Below, piece after piece: positions 1-6,476 of a stretch of DNA of 29,072 nucleotides. Source of the stretch: CAZFZT01 sp964523675 (GTDB taxonomy: Bacteria; Planctomycetota; Phycisphaerae; Phycisphaerales; SM1A02); NCBI GenBank assembly GCA_964523675.1, contig CAZFZT010000040.1:1-29072 (forward strand), written 5' to 3'. The stretch's first letter is position 1; every line of letters begins with the position of its first letter. A program made the translations under genes and the position numbers. The notes under the pieces are model-generated. The model was not told the origin of the DNA. It saw nothing but the letters and a program-made list of their open reading frames with translations, and made no database searches.

Positions 1-1089
1 AATTGGGACCTCTATGTACCATTCTGGCAGCGATCGGTTGATCTCCTTCATCCCGATGGCATCGCAACATTAATCACACCCAACAAATGGCTTTCGATTG
101 GATATGGCGCGGCTTTGCGGCATTATGTGCGTGGCATGTTATATCAGATCGTGGACTACACAAGATTTCGTGCATTTGAGAACGTAGGAGTGTCATCGAT
201 CGTTGTGTCGGTGCGCAGATGCGGAAGCGACAGTGTCAGCGTGCTTCACTTTGAAGATGGGCATACATTGACTGGCTCATACTGTGTCAAGGGTGAGCAG
301 GCGGCGCGCTTCGATAAGTGGGGGGTTCTACTGTCGCCGCACCTTGGACTGTTGACGCGGCTGATGGCAGACAATCAGAAGTTGAGCAGCGTATGCGATG
401 CCGAGGAGGCATTCACAGTCTCCGAGGCGTACGATCTCTTGAACCTATTGAACGAGCAATCGGGAGAGACCCACGGGAGGTTTAGGTTCATCAACACCGG
501 CACGATCGACCCGTTTGTGTCATTGTGGGGCATTGCACGTACCACTTACTTGAAAAAGCGATTTCAGAGGCCGGTCATAGATAGGACGCAATTTGAGAGG
601 TCATTTCCTCGCCGGTTCAATCAGATGTCGAGTGAGAAGATCATCATTTCTGGCATGCGACACTTTGAGGCATTCCTCGACTCAGATGGTCAATGGATCG
701 CCGGCAAATCGACTGTGGTACTACGGAACTTTCGAGGCTCAGTCACAGCCAAGTCCTTGCTGGGAATCTTGAATTCTGAACTGGTACGGTTTTTCCTTCG
801 AGAGTGCTTTGGTAGTCTCGCTATGGATGGTGGGATTAATTTTACTCCATCGTCTGTAAATGAGATTCCCATTCCGCAGTTGTCTGGGCAGAGGCGCGCT
901 GCAATTGAGGATGTCGTGTCGCGCATTCTCATTGCTGTAAAGGACGATCCCCAAATTGACATAGCGGATATGCGAGCCGAACTCGATGCGCTAGTGTACG
1001 ACGCGTACGCGTTGAATGCGAAAGACATCGCGACCATCGATGCCGCGAATGGAGGAATACCACAGAGAAGAAGGAGCATCAGGTTGTAA
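1..1089 (+). CDS. Restriction-modification N6-adenine methyltransferase, C-terminal part (5' truncated by window edge)
   Basis: The reading frame is open from base 1 (starting NWDLYVPFWQRSVDLL) and ends at TAA 1087-1089, so this is the last 362 residues of a longer protein. The visible start, with 'LHPDGIATLITPNKWLS', is the segment that normally follows the NPPY/NPPF catalytic motif in Eco57I/TaqI-type adenine methyltransferases; the motif itself would lie just outside the window. The downstream half ('INTGTIDPFVSLWG', 'YLKKRFQRPVIDRTQF', 'GILNSELVRFFLRE', 'INFTPSSVNEIPIP') resembles the TaqI-like C-terminal specificity domain that recognises the DNA target. By family knowledge it would methylate adenine, and type IIG or ISP relatives also carry a nuclease domain upstream. 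Which subtype this is cannot be decided here. The TTG at 115 could be an internal start but is not needed. Confidence 0.8.
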   Translation, partial: NWDLYVPFWQRSVDLLHPDGIATLITPNKWLSIGYGAALRHYVRGMLYQIVDYTRFRAFENVGVSSIVVSVRRCGSDSVSVLHFEDGHTLTGSYCVKGEQAARFDKWGVLLSPHLGLLTRLMADNQKLSSVCDAEEAFTVSEAYDLLNLLNEQSGETHGRFRFINTGTIDPFVSLWGIARTTYLKKRFQRPVIDRTQFERSFPRRFNQMSSEKIIISGMRHFEAFLDSDGQWIAGKSTVVLRNFRGSVTAKSLLGILNSELVRFFLRECFGSLAMDGGINFTPSSVNEIPIPQLSGQRRAAIEDVVSRILIAVKDDPQIDIADMRAELDALVYDAYALNAKDIATIDAANGGIPQRRRSIRL

Positions 1090-1119
1090 GGAATAACGAG
1101 GTATGCCGTCCTTCCATAA

Positions 1120-1404
1120 ATCAGCTTCGACGGCGTGCCCGAAGCCGTCTGGAACTTTCACATCGGCGGCTACCAGGTCTGCCAAAAGTGGCTCAGCGAC
1201 CGCAAGCGCAAGGGCGGCAAGAACCCCCGCCCCGGCCGCATCCTCACCGACAAAGACATCCGCCACTACCACCGCATCGTCATCGCCCTCAACGAAACCA
1301 TCCGCCTCATGCGCGAAATCGACGAGACAATCGAGTCCCACGGCGGCTGGCCGGGAGCGTTTGTGACTGAACTAAAGGAGAGCTGCGGCAATGGGTCAGA
1401 GTGA
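1120..1404 (+). pseudogene. C-terminal remnant of a type ISP/Eco57I-like R-M protein
   Basis: After a TAA at 1117-1119 the frame reads ISFDGVPEAVWNFHIGGYQV, then a lysine-rich stretch, 'LTDKDIRHYHRI', 'ETIRLMREIDETIE' and 'HGGWPGAFV'. I recognise this as the conserved end of large restriction-modification proteins of the ISP/Eco57I type ('W.F.IGGYQV..KWL..RKGR.L...D'). Only about 90 residues remain and there is no natural start; the GTG at 1135 lies inside the conserved motif. It follows the methyltransferase gene by 30 bases in the same frame, separated by two stop codons. It could be the broken end of that gene or of another R-M gene that recombined here. A related tail recurs at 2796-2869 and, more weakly, at 2467-2497. 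It overlaps the start of the next gene by 14 bases. Confidence 0.65.
1294..1367 (+). repeat. R-M tail repeat, copy A
   Basis: This 74-base segment encodes ETIRLMREIDETIESHGGWPG and the following residues of the R-M remnant. Copy C at 2796-2869 has the same length and, counted by eye, about 65 of 74 identical bases. Copy A lies 23 bases upstream of the CBS/HEPN gene start. Confidence 0.75.
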
Positions 1405-2461
1405 TTTTGAGGAATCTGTCAAAAAGGTGCTTGCGGGTGAACGCGTAAGAACGACCCCACGAAAGATTGTGGGATGGTTTGGCTACGCCCGTCGAGGGCG
1501 GAACGTCGTGTCGTACGTGCGCCGCAAGTTGCGGCAGAAACTGGTGACGACCGATCCCGATTTCGACTCGGTTTGGATTGACGACCCGGTGTACATCGTC
1601 AAAGCCGAGCCCTCGCCGGCCAAAGGCAAGGATGCGAAGGCCACGACTGGGGCAAAAAAACCGGCCGGTGGCGACGGCATCGACCCGTCATCGGGTGCGT
1701 CAGGGCCCGCTTCGCTGCAACCTGTTGAGCCGTCGCACCGCATCAGCCGCCTCGAAGCAGCAGGTCGTGTGCCCGTGTCGGTAAATCCGAGCGATACACG
1801 CGACAAGGCGGTGACGCTGATGCTCCAGCACGATTACTCGCAGCTTCCGGTGATGCAGAACAAGAGCGTTGTGAAGGGGATGGTGAGTTGGCGATCCATC
1901 GGCCGTAAGCTGCACATGGGCCACCCCTGCAAGACGGTCGAGCAGTGTATGGAATCCGCCTACGAAGTGCCGGATACGGCTTCGTTGTTCGAGGTCGTCA
2001 AACTGATTGCACGTGTGGATGCAGTCCTCGTGAGAACCTCCAACAATCTTATCAGCGGAATTGTGACACAGGCAGACATCAACAAGCAGTTCAGCAATCT
2101 TGGCGAGCCGTTCCTCCTCATCGGTGACATTGAGAACGCTTTGCGAGCCCTCATCGACTATGCATTCGACCTGAAGGCATTGAAGGCCGCAGTGCATTCA
2201 AAAGACGATCCCGACCGCGAGGTCAAGTCAGTGCATGACCTGACATTCGGCGAGATCATCCGCCTGATCCAGAAGCCCGATCAATGGGAGAAGTTGGAAC
2301 TTCCGCTCGATCGCGCAGAGGTCGTCAAGCGGCTCGAAAAGGTTAGGGACATTCGCAACGATGTGATGCACTTCGACCCCGATCCGCTTGAGGATCAGGC
2401 GTTACAGCTTTTGCGTGAGTCATCAAATTTCTTCGCGGAACTGATGCGTTTGAAACAGTGA
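1391..2461 (+). CDS. Predicted winged-helix / tandem CBS / HEPN-like protein
   Basis: This is a 356-residue protein starting at ATG 1391 behind GGAG at 1378-1381. Residues 1-70 ('KIVGWFGYARRGRNVV', 'DFDSVWIDDPVYI') look like a small winged-helix-type DNA- or partner-binding domain. Residues 71-115 are a low-complexity Pro/Gly/Lys linker. Residues 116-236 form a CBS pair ('RVPVSVNPSDTRDKAVTLML' to 'SGIVTQADINKQF'), a fold that usually binds adenine nucleotides. Residues 240-356 are helical and contain R322-NDVM-H327, which matches the Rx4-6H motif of HEPN RNases; a preceding acidic residue (D320) is also present. By family knowledge HEPN proteins are often RNA-cutting toxins in defence systems, and a CBS sensor would allow control by nucleotide levels. 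That role is inferred from domain order and from R-M neighbours. HEPN assignment by eye is the weakest part. Confidence 0.7.
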   Translation: MGQSDFEESVKKVLAGERVRTTPRKIVGWFGYARRGRNVVSYVRRKLRQKLVTTDPDFDSVWIDDPVYIVKAEPSPAKGKDAKATTGAKKPAGGDGIDPSSGASGPASLQPVEPSHRISRLEAAGRVPVSVNPSDTRDKAVTLMLQHDYSQLPVMQNKSVVKGMVSWRSIGRKLHMGHPCKTVEQCMESAYEVPDTASLFEVVKLIARVDAVLVRTSNNLISGIVTQADINKQFSNLGEPFLLIGDIENALRALIDYAFDLKALKAAVHSKDDPDREVKSVHDLTFGEIIRLIQKPDQWEKLELPLDRAEVVKRLEKVRDIRNDVMHFDPDPLEDQALQLLRESSNFFAELMRLKQ

Positions 2462-2466
2462 TCCAC

Positions 2467-2497
2467 CGCGACTGGCCGGGGGCGCTTGTGAGTGATG
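2467..2497 (+). repeat. R-M tail repeat, short copy B
   Basis: The stretch around 'GACTGGCCGGGGGCGCTTGT' matches the last part of copy A ('GGCTGGCCGGGAGCGTTTGT'), directly after the stop codon of the CBS/HEPN gene, and is again followed by an AAGGAG shortly before the next gene. The match is short, so it is a weaker copy than C. Confidence 0.5.
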
Positions 2498-2524
2498 CCC
2501 AACCTAAGGAGTGAAGGAACAGTA

Positions 2525-2788
2525 ATGGCAGGAATCCAGACCAAAACTTCGTACGGTGGCGGCGACATAGCAGCCGTGAGCCCTACAAACGCAAGCGAGA
2601 AGGTCAACACCCTCAAGGTGAGTCTCACATTCGAGGAGGCGCTGAAGATTCACCTCGGTCTCGGCCAGGCGCTTGGGAAGTTGAACTCCTACAACCGCGC
2701 CACCAAGGCGGGCAAGCAGTCGTGCGTCAGTCTCGTCTTCTATCTCGGCAAGGGTCGTGTACGTGTCGTGGAGGACAAAACGCGCTGA
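2525..2788 (+). CDS. Small conserved-looking hypothetical protein, 87 aa
   Basis: I chose ATG 2525 because GAAGGA at 2513-2518 lies six bases upstream; GTG 2492 in the same frame would add 11 residues that overlap repeat copy B. The product starts MAGIQTKTSYGGGDIAAVSP and ends in a basic tail (GKGRVRVVEDKTR). The middle ('LKVSLTFEEALKIHLGLGQA', then 'LNSYNRATKAGKQS') looks like a short alpha/beta single-domain protein, without signal peptide or membrane segment. I do not recognise a family. It stands between two R-M tail repeats, as if it were its own cassette, next to the CBS/HEPN gene and a toxin-antitoxin-like pair. A regulatory or antitoxin-like role is possible but unsupported. Confidence 0.6.
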   Translation: MAGIQTKTSYGGGDIAAVSPTNASEKVNTLKVSLTFEEALKIHLGLGQALGKLNSYNRATKAGKQSCVSLVFYLGKGRVRVVEDKTR

Positions 2789-2795
2789 TTGGACC

Positions 2796-2869
2796 GAAAC
2801 CATCCGCCTCATGCGCGAGATCGACGAAGTCATTGAGTCCCGCTGCGGCTGGCCGGGTGCGTTTGTGAC
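2796..2869 (+). repeat. R-M tail repeat, copy C
   Basis: This segment, 7 bases after the stop of the 87-residue gene, again encodes ETIRLMREIDEVIES and WPGAFVTD, with about 65 of 74 bases identical to copy A. It has no upstream coding context, so it is a detached gene tail. It lies 65 bases upstream of the toxin-antitoxin-like pair. Confidence 0.75.
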
Positions 2870-2934
2870 GGATAGCGTTCAGGCGAGCGCGAGGACAGCC
2901 GATTGACTATGCTGGCTGTGCAAGGAGCCGCACG

Positions 2935-3882
2935 ATGAAACTGGAGACTAAGACAATCACGTTGCGCAGCGAGCACCACTACGGAAGGCGCGTTCCTCCA
3001 AAGGCGGTCGGCGAGATTCTGCGCGCCATCCCTAGTCTCGTGCGAAAGTCGATCCGCATGGCATTCGAGGGACGAAGCGAGGCGTCCGGACGGCGGCCAA
3101 AGTGGCTCTCCTCTGCGGCCGACGTGCGATTTGTGGACCACGACGGCACGGATGATACCGTCCTCTACTTTGAAACACCGACGTTGGGCGAGGCCGCGCA
3201 TGACTTGTACGAACAGCAGGAGTTGTGGCCAAGCCGGCCTGATCCGAACGATACCGGCTTCGACTTGGCTGCCGATGTTGTTCAGGATGTCAGCGCGAAT
3301 CAGCGAGACAGCGATCGGTTTGATCGGGGGCTGCTTCGCGCGCTGCAACACTTGGGCCGGGGTCTCAACGGCACGTTTCAGGAATGTCTTCTCACCGGGC
3401 ATCGGTACACAAGGGAGAAGCCGGCGGTAGTCGATCACTCGGTCATCGAGAACGCGGAACTGTTGACGCGCACTACGCCGAAGCCGAGGCAAGTACGCAT
3501 CGCTGGAGTGCTGGATATGTTGCGTGCAAGCACAAACACGCTGGCCATAAAGCTGCAGGATGCGAGCGAGGTCCGGGCGGTGTACGTGCAAGGCGACGTT
3601 GCCGACCTGCATGACCTCCTCAAGGAGCAAGTTGTCCTGATGGGCAAGGCCATCTATCGGCCTTCGGGCAATCTGTTGCGGGTCGATGCGATGGAAGTGC
3701 GGCCCATGCTCAACGGCGATACGTTCTTCACGACGATTCCGGAAGCGCCGTCTGCCAGACTCGATCTGCGCGAGATCGAACTGCGACAACGCCGCAAGCG
3801 CGGCATCGCCGCGATCATCGGCCGCTGGCCTGGCGATGAAACGGACGAACAAGTCGAGGCCGCGCTGCGGGAAATCAGTTGA
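2935..3882 (+). CDS. Hypothetical 315-aa partner (possible antitoxin) of the PIN-domain protein
   Basis: ATG 2935 has AGGAG at 2923-2927 seven bases upstream. The protein starts MKLETKTITLRSEHHYGRRV, is hydrophilic and mixed alpha/beta, and ends with a charged helix ('LDLREIELRQRRKRGIAAI'). No membrane segment or enzyme motif is visible. Residues around 190-240 ('RQVRIAGVLDMLRASTNTLA', 'KLQDASEVRAVYVQGDV') look like a small beta-rich domain. The stop codon TGA 3880-3882 is immediately followed by the ATG of the PIN-domain gene, so the two are almost certainly co-translated. That arrangement is typical of antitoxin-toxin operons, but 315 residues is far larger than usual VapB-type antitoxins (about 70-100). 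The antitoxin role is therefore an inference from position only. Confidence 0.7.
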   Translation: MKLETKTITLRSEHHYGRRVPPKAVGEILRAIPSLVRKSIRMAFEGRSEASGRRPKWLSSAADVRFVDHDGTDDTVLYFETPTLGEAAHDLYEQQELWPSRPDPNDTGFDLAADVVQDVSANQRDSDRFDRGLLRALQHLGRGLNGTFQECLLTGHRYTREKPAVVDHSVIENAELLTRTTPKPRQVRIAGVLDMLRASTNTLAIKLQDASEVRAVYVQGDVADLHDLLKEQVVLMGKAIYRPSGNLLRVDAMEVRPMLNGDTFFTTIPEAPSARLDLREIELRQRRKRGIAAIIGRWPGDETDEQVEAALREIS

Positions 3883-4332
3883 ATGGCTTCCCATGCCGGA
3901 TATCTTCTCGACACGAACATCGTCGTCGCACTCGTGCGCGACAATCCGCTTGGCAAGTTCATCGACGGAAAATACAACCTGAGCGGGACGCTGCATAGAA
4001 GCGCGGTGTCGATCATTACCGTGGGCGAAATGCACTCGCTGGCAACTCAGTTTGGATGGGGAAATGAGAAGCGCGATACGCTCGAAGAAATCCTTGAGGA
4101 GATCGTGTGGATTGACATCAATCACCTTGATGTGCTGCGGGCGTATGGAGAAATCGACACAGATTGCCAGAAGGCGGGTCGCTCAATGGGAGAGAATGAC
4201 ACGTGGATTGCCGCCACGGCGCACGTGTCCGGAATGACACTGCTTACCACTGACAAAGACTTTGATTTCGTGCATTCACGGTTCATTACACGCGAGTGGA
4301 TCGACCCTGAAACTGGATCGCCCTCTGGCTGA
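3883..4332 (+). CDS. vapC: PIN-domain ribonuclease, VapC-type toxin
   Basis: This 149-residue protein has the PIN-domain layout: D10 in LLDTNIVV, E49 in ITVGEM, D106 in GENDTWIAATA and D124/D126 in LTTDKDFD. These acidic residues coordinate Mg2+ or Mn2+ in the VapC family, which cuts tRNA or rRNA and so arrests growth. Length fits the family. It starts directly after the stop of the 315-residue gene, which predicts a shared transcript and tight stoichiometry. All four catalytic positions are intact, so the toxin should be active if expressed. The target RNA cannot be read from the sequence. Confidence 0.88.
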   Translation: MASHAGYLLDTNIVVALVRDNPLGKFIDGKYNLSGTLHRSAVSIITVGEMHSLATQFGWGNEKRDTLEEILEEIVWIDINHLDVLRAYGEIDTDCQKAGRSMGENDTWIAATAHVSGMTLLTTDKDFDFVHSRFITREWIDPETGSPSG

Positions 4333-4350
4333 CTTCTTTCTTTCGATTCG

Positions 4351-4862
4351 ATGCTCTTCGTCCTCAAGAGAGCCCAGTTGCAGCGGATGATCGCGCTGAC
4401 GCGCGATGATCGGTCCGCGAAATTGCAGCGCGAGCCGGATGCGCCGTACTTTCGCATCGAGGCGTCGGGCGAGTCGGTGACGCTCTCCGGCCGCAGGGTC
4501 GAGGCGACGATGCCCGCGTCCGTCTATGAGCCGGGCGTCCTGTTCCTCAAGGTTACACTGCTTCGCCGGCTACTTCAGACGTTCAAGGGGGGAGCAGATC
4601 ACGATTCAAGTGAATCAGGACGGCCTGCACATAGGCAACGTGCGCATCCCACTGGAGCCGTGCGGCTGGCTGCTCTACGCCGATCCGGAACGAGCGCCGA
4701 AGCGGCATCCTGAGGAGCATGCGCAGGAGCTGGCGACGAAAGCCGGCCGCATCAAGGCCGCGTGCGAGACAATGGAGCGCCTTGAGCGCGAACTGGCCGA
4801 AGCGCGAGGCGCTGCGCCGGCTCGGTATCGAAGACGATTCCGCGCCGCCGACATTGTTTTGA
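4351..4862 (+). pseudogene. Frameshifted hypothetical gene (sliding-clamp-like fragment)
   Basis: A coherent protein can be read only by changing frame twice. Frame 1 gives MLFVLKRAQLQRMIALTRDD to 'VTLLRRLLQTFKG'; at the six-G run 4587-4592 it shifts to frame 2 ('EQITIQVNQDGLHIGNVRIP', 'WLLYADPERAPKRHPEEH', 'ETMERLERELAE'); near 4790-4800 it shifts to frame 3 ('KREALRRLGIEDD', 'SAPPTLF' and TGA at 4860). The first half, with alternating strands ('YFRIEASGESVTLSGRRVEA', 'LFLKVTLLRRLL'), resembles a DNA-clamp-like beta domain, but I do not claim the family. The intact protein would be about 170 residues. Two shifts in about 200 bases suggest decay; sequencing error at the G run could explain the first. 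Confidence 0.5.
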
Positions 4863-5571
4863 CGAACGGTCTTGACCCTGCCGGATGCCATTCGACGAGG
4901 AGGGAGCGACACCGTCGCCTACTTCGAGTTTGTGTCCGCCCGTTGCCCCCACACGAAAGTCTTACTTGTCGATTCGGCGGGGCTCGGTCCGGACCAATCC
5001 GGAGTGCATCTTCGGCATTGCGGGCGGCGGCGGGACACCTACTCTCGCGCGCACGCGCGAGGGGCACGAAGCACTGGATGCTGCGACATTGCTGCCATCG
5101 GGTTCCGTTGCACAGGAACGAGTGCCGCTATCGCTTATGCCGGATACCCGCGTTGCACCTGCGTAGCATTATCGCATATGAGCCATCTGGCGTGGACAAT
5201 GGCGAGTGAGACGGCTGAGAAGTGCCGCCGGCTGCGGAACGCCATCGAAGCCGCCCGGATGGGCCGAAAGCATTGCCCGCGTGCTCTGCGGGTATCGCGA
5301 TCGGAACTCATGCTGAAAGCATTGCGGCTCTACGAACAGCGCCTGTTGGCCGAAGCCGGTTCGCTCGGCATTGATCCGCCAAGCGAATGAGATTCAGCGG
5401 GGGATCGATGCTGCGAATTTTTTTTGACGGGGGCAGGTCATAGACGCTGCGCGAGGGGGCGTCAGGGGGCCGCCGCTTGCTCGTGCCGCCGATCCAGTCC
5501 ACGGCCAGAACGCGACGCTGTTTCAGTATGTGCCGGAAATCGGCGCGGCACCCTACTCGGCGCTACCGCCC
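4863..5571. other. No confident gene; degraded accessory sequence
   Basis: Open frames exist on both strands, but none gives a protein with recognisable domains, a Shine-Dalgarno site or consistent codon use. The composition shifts along the stretch, and a T8 run occurs at 5419-5426. It probably holds remnants of former genes between the frameshifted gene and the minus-strand pair. Confidence 0.5.
5178..5390 (+). CDS. Possible small ORF, 70 aa, unknown
   Basis: From ATG 5178 (or ATG 5199) the frame reads MASETAEKCRRLRNAIEAAR and then MGRKHCPRALRVS, ending 'SLGIDPPSE'. The helical, basic composition could be a small DNA-binding or transposon-accessory protein, but no family is recognised and no ribosome-binding site is visible. 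It may equally be a remnant. Confidence 0.25.
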   Translation: MSHLAWTMASETAEKCRRLRNAIEAARMGRKHCPRALRVSRSELMLKALRLYEQRLLAEAGSLGIDPPSE

Positions 5572-6072
5572 CTATTGGGGGGGAGCCGGGTCGGCCGGCT
5601 CTGAATCCGGCAGCGCGGTTACGTCCGCAACGAGATTCGGGACGTGGCGCGCCAACTGCGGGAACGCTTCAAGCAGCGCTGTAATGTCGGCCTTGACCTC
5701 GGCCGGCGATCGCTCCGGCGCGGCCACTTCGATACGCTGCGTCGGCTTGCCGGCCGTTCGATCAAGTATCCGGTCAAGGTCGTTCGCGGCCAGCGGCGTC
5801 GCGTGGTAGAAGCCGTCCTGCATCGTTCGCATGTACGACTGGGCGGCAATGCGGCGATTGCCGTTCGGATCGCTCAGGGCGGCTTCTCGCACGTCCTCGA
5901 CGGTCATCGTGCCGCCCTCCATCGCAGCGCTGATCGCGTTCCAATGCTCGATGATGCTCAGCCCCGCCTTCGGCCGACCGTGAGGATTGCCGGACACGCC
6001 CTTCGGCCACGGCCGGAGCGTTCCGCCATTGCGACCGGGGATGCCTTTACACTGTTTCGCAGTGTCGCTCAT
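5572..6072 (-). CDS. DUF5681-type phage-associated protein
   Basis: This 166-residue protein starts MSDTAKQCKGIPGRNGG and carries 'RPWPKGVSGNPHGRPK' at about residues 20-35. This W.KG.SGNP.GRP signature is typical of DUF5681 proteins found beside phage terminase and packaging genes. The rest is helical ('VEDVREAALSDPNGNRRIAA', 'LEAFPQLARHVPNLV') with a Pro/Ala-rich end. I chose ATG 6072 over an upstream start at 6144 because it overlaps the stop of the preceding gene as ATGA (6072-6069), which predicts translational coupling. A packaging-related role is family inference; no large terminase gene is visible downstream, so the unit looks like a prophage or island remnant. Confidence 0.65.
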   Translation of the reverse strand: MSDTAKQCKGIPGRNGGTLRPWPKGVSGNPHGRPKAGLSIIEHWNAISAAMEGGTMTVEDVREAALSDPNGNRRIAAQSYMRTMQDGFYHATPLAANDLDRILDRTAGKPTQRIEVAAPERSPAEVKADITALLEAFPQLARHVPNLVADVTALPDSEPADPAPPQ

Positions 6073-6458
6073 GCTGAATCCTTCGCTGCGGCGTTGACCA
6101 TCGCCACGATGCCAGCCCGGACAGGTGCGGGCAGCGTCGCCCATGCTTCGATGAGCCGGGCGAGTTCAGGGTCACTGTCAGCCGGCCGGGCAACGGCTTC
6201 GCTGGCCTCAGAATAGCCGTCCAATGCACCGAGTGCGCCGGATTCTGCGCCACCCTTGCCGGAGACGGCCGTATTCTTCGGGGAATCCACAGGGTGTTCG
6301 GCCCCTACACAGGGCACCTGATGGTTTTTGCACGGCTTCGCATTCATCTGCAATGGCTCGAAGACCCCTGTATTTGCAGGGGTTTTTTCGTTACCGGTCA
6401 ATGATGATTTCGAGCCGTTGCATGTCATTGCATGCACTTCCTGCACCGGATTCTGCAC
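6069..6458 (-). CDS. Hypothetical protein with possible integrase-tail N-terminus
   Basis: The frame starts at GTG 6458 (ATG 6428 is an alternative) and gives up to 129 residues. Residues 75-129 ('DSDPELARLIEAWATLPAPV', 'RAGIVAMVNAAAKDSA') form a short helical module that I associate with planctomycete genes lying downstream of tyrosine recombinases. The preceding part ('VQNPVQEVHAMTCNGSK', 'NEKTPANTGVFEPLQ') is low in structure and resembles the variable tails of those recombinases. The recombinase core itself is missing: 19 bases upstream of the start, the chromosomal peptidase gene ends. It is probably a truncated fusion left at an island boundary. Its stop overlaps the DUF5681 gene start by 4 bases. 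Confidence 0.45.
   Translation of the reverse strand: MQNPVQEVHAMTCNGSKSSLTGNEKTPANTGVFEPLQMNAKPCKNHQVPCVGAEHPVDSPKNTAVSGKGGAESGALGALDGYSEASEAVARPADSDPELARLIEAWATLPAPVRAGIVAMVNAAAKDSA
6349..6422. repeat. Nested inverted repeat inside the integrase-tail-like gene
   Basis: TGCAATGGCTCGA (6349-6361) pairs with TCGAGCCGTTGCA (6410-6422) with one mismatch. Nested in it is ACCCCTG (6364-6370) / CAGGGGT (6377-6383). The outer arms are 48 bases apart. It may be a recombination or attachment structure or simply a terminator with extra pairing. Confidence 0.45.
6364..6388 (+). terminator. Terminator-like hairpin followed by six T
   Basis: A 7-bp perfect stem with a 6-base loop is followed by T 6383-6388, the form of a plus-strand intrinsic terminator. 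No plus-strand gene is visible just upstream and it lies inside a minus-strand reading frame. It could block read-through into the antisense of the peptidase gene. Confidence 0.4.
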
Positions 6459-6476
6459 CGCAGCCCAGATTTGCGA

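Noticed and set aside
2830..4125. Minus-strand open frame of 431 codons
   Set aside because: It is antisense to the antitoxin-like and PIN genes, which have family motifs and Shine-Dalgarno support; the antisense product has no recognisable domain.
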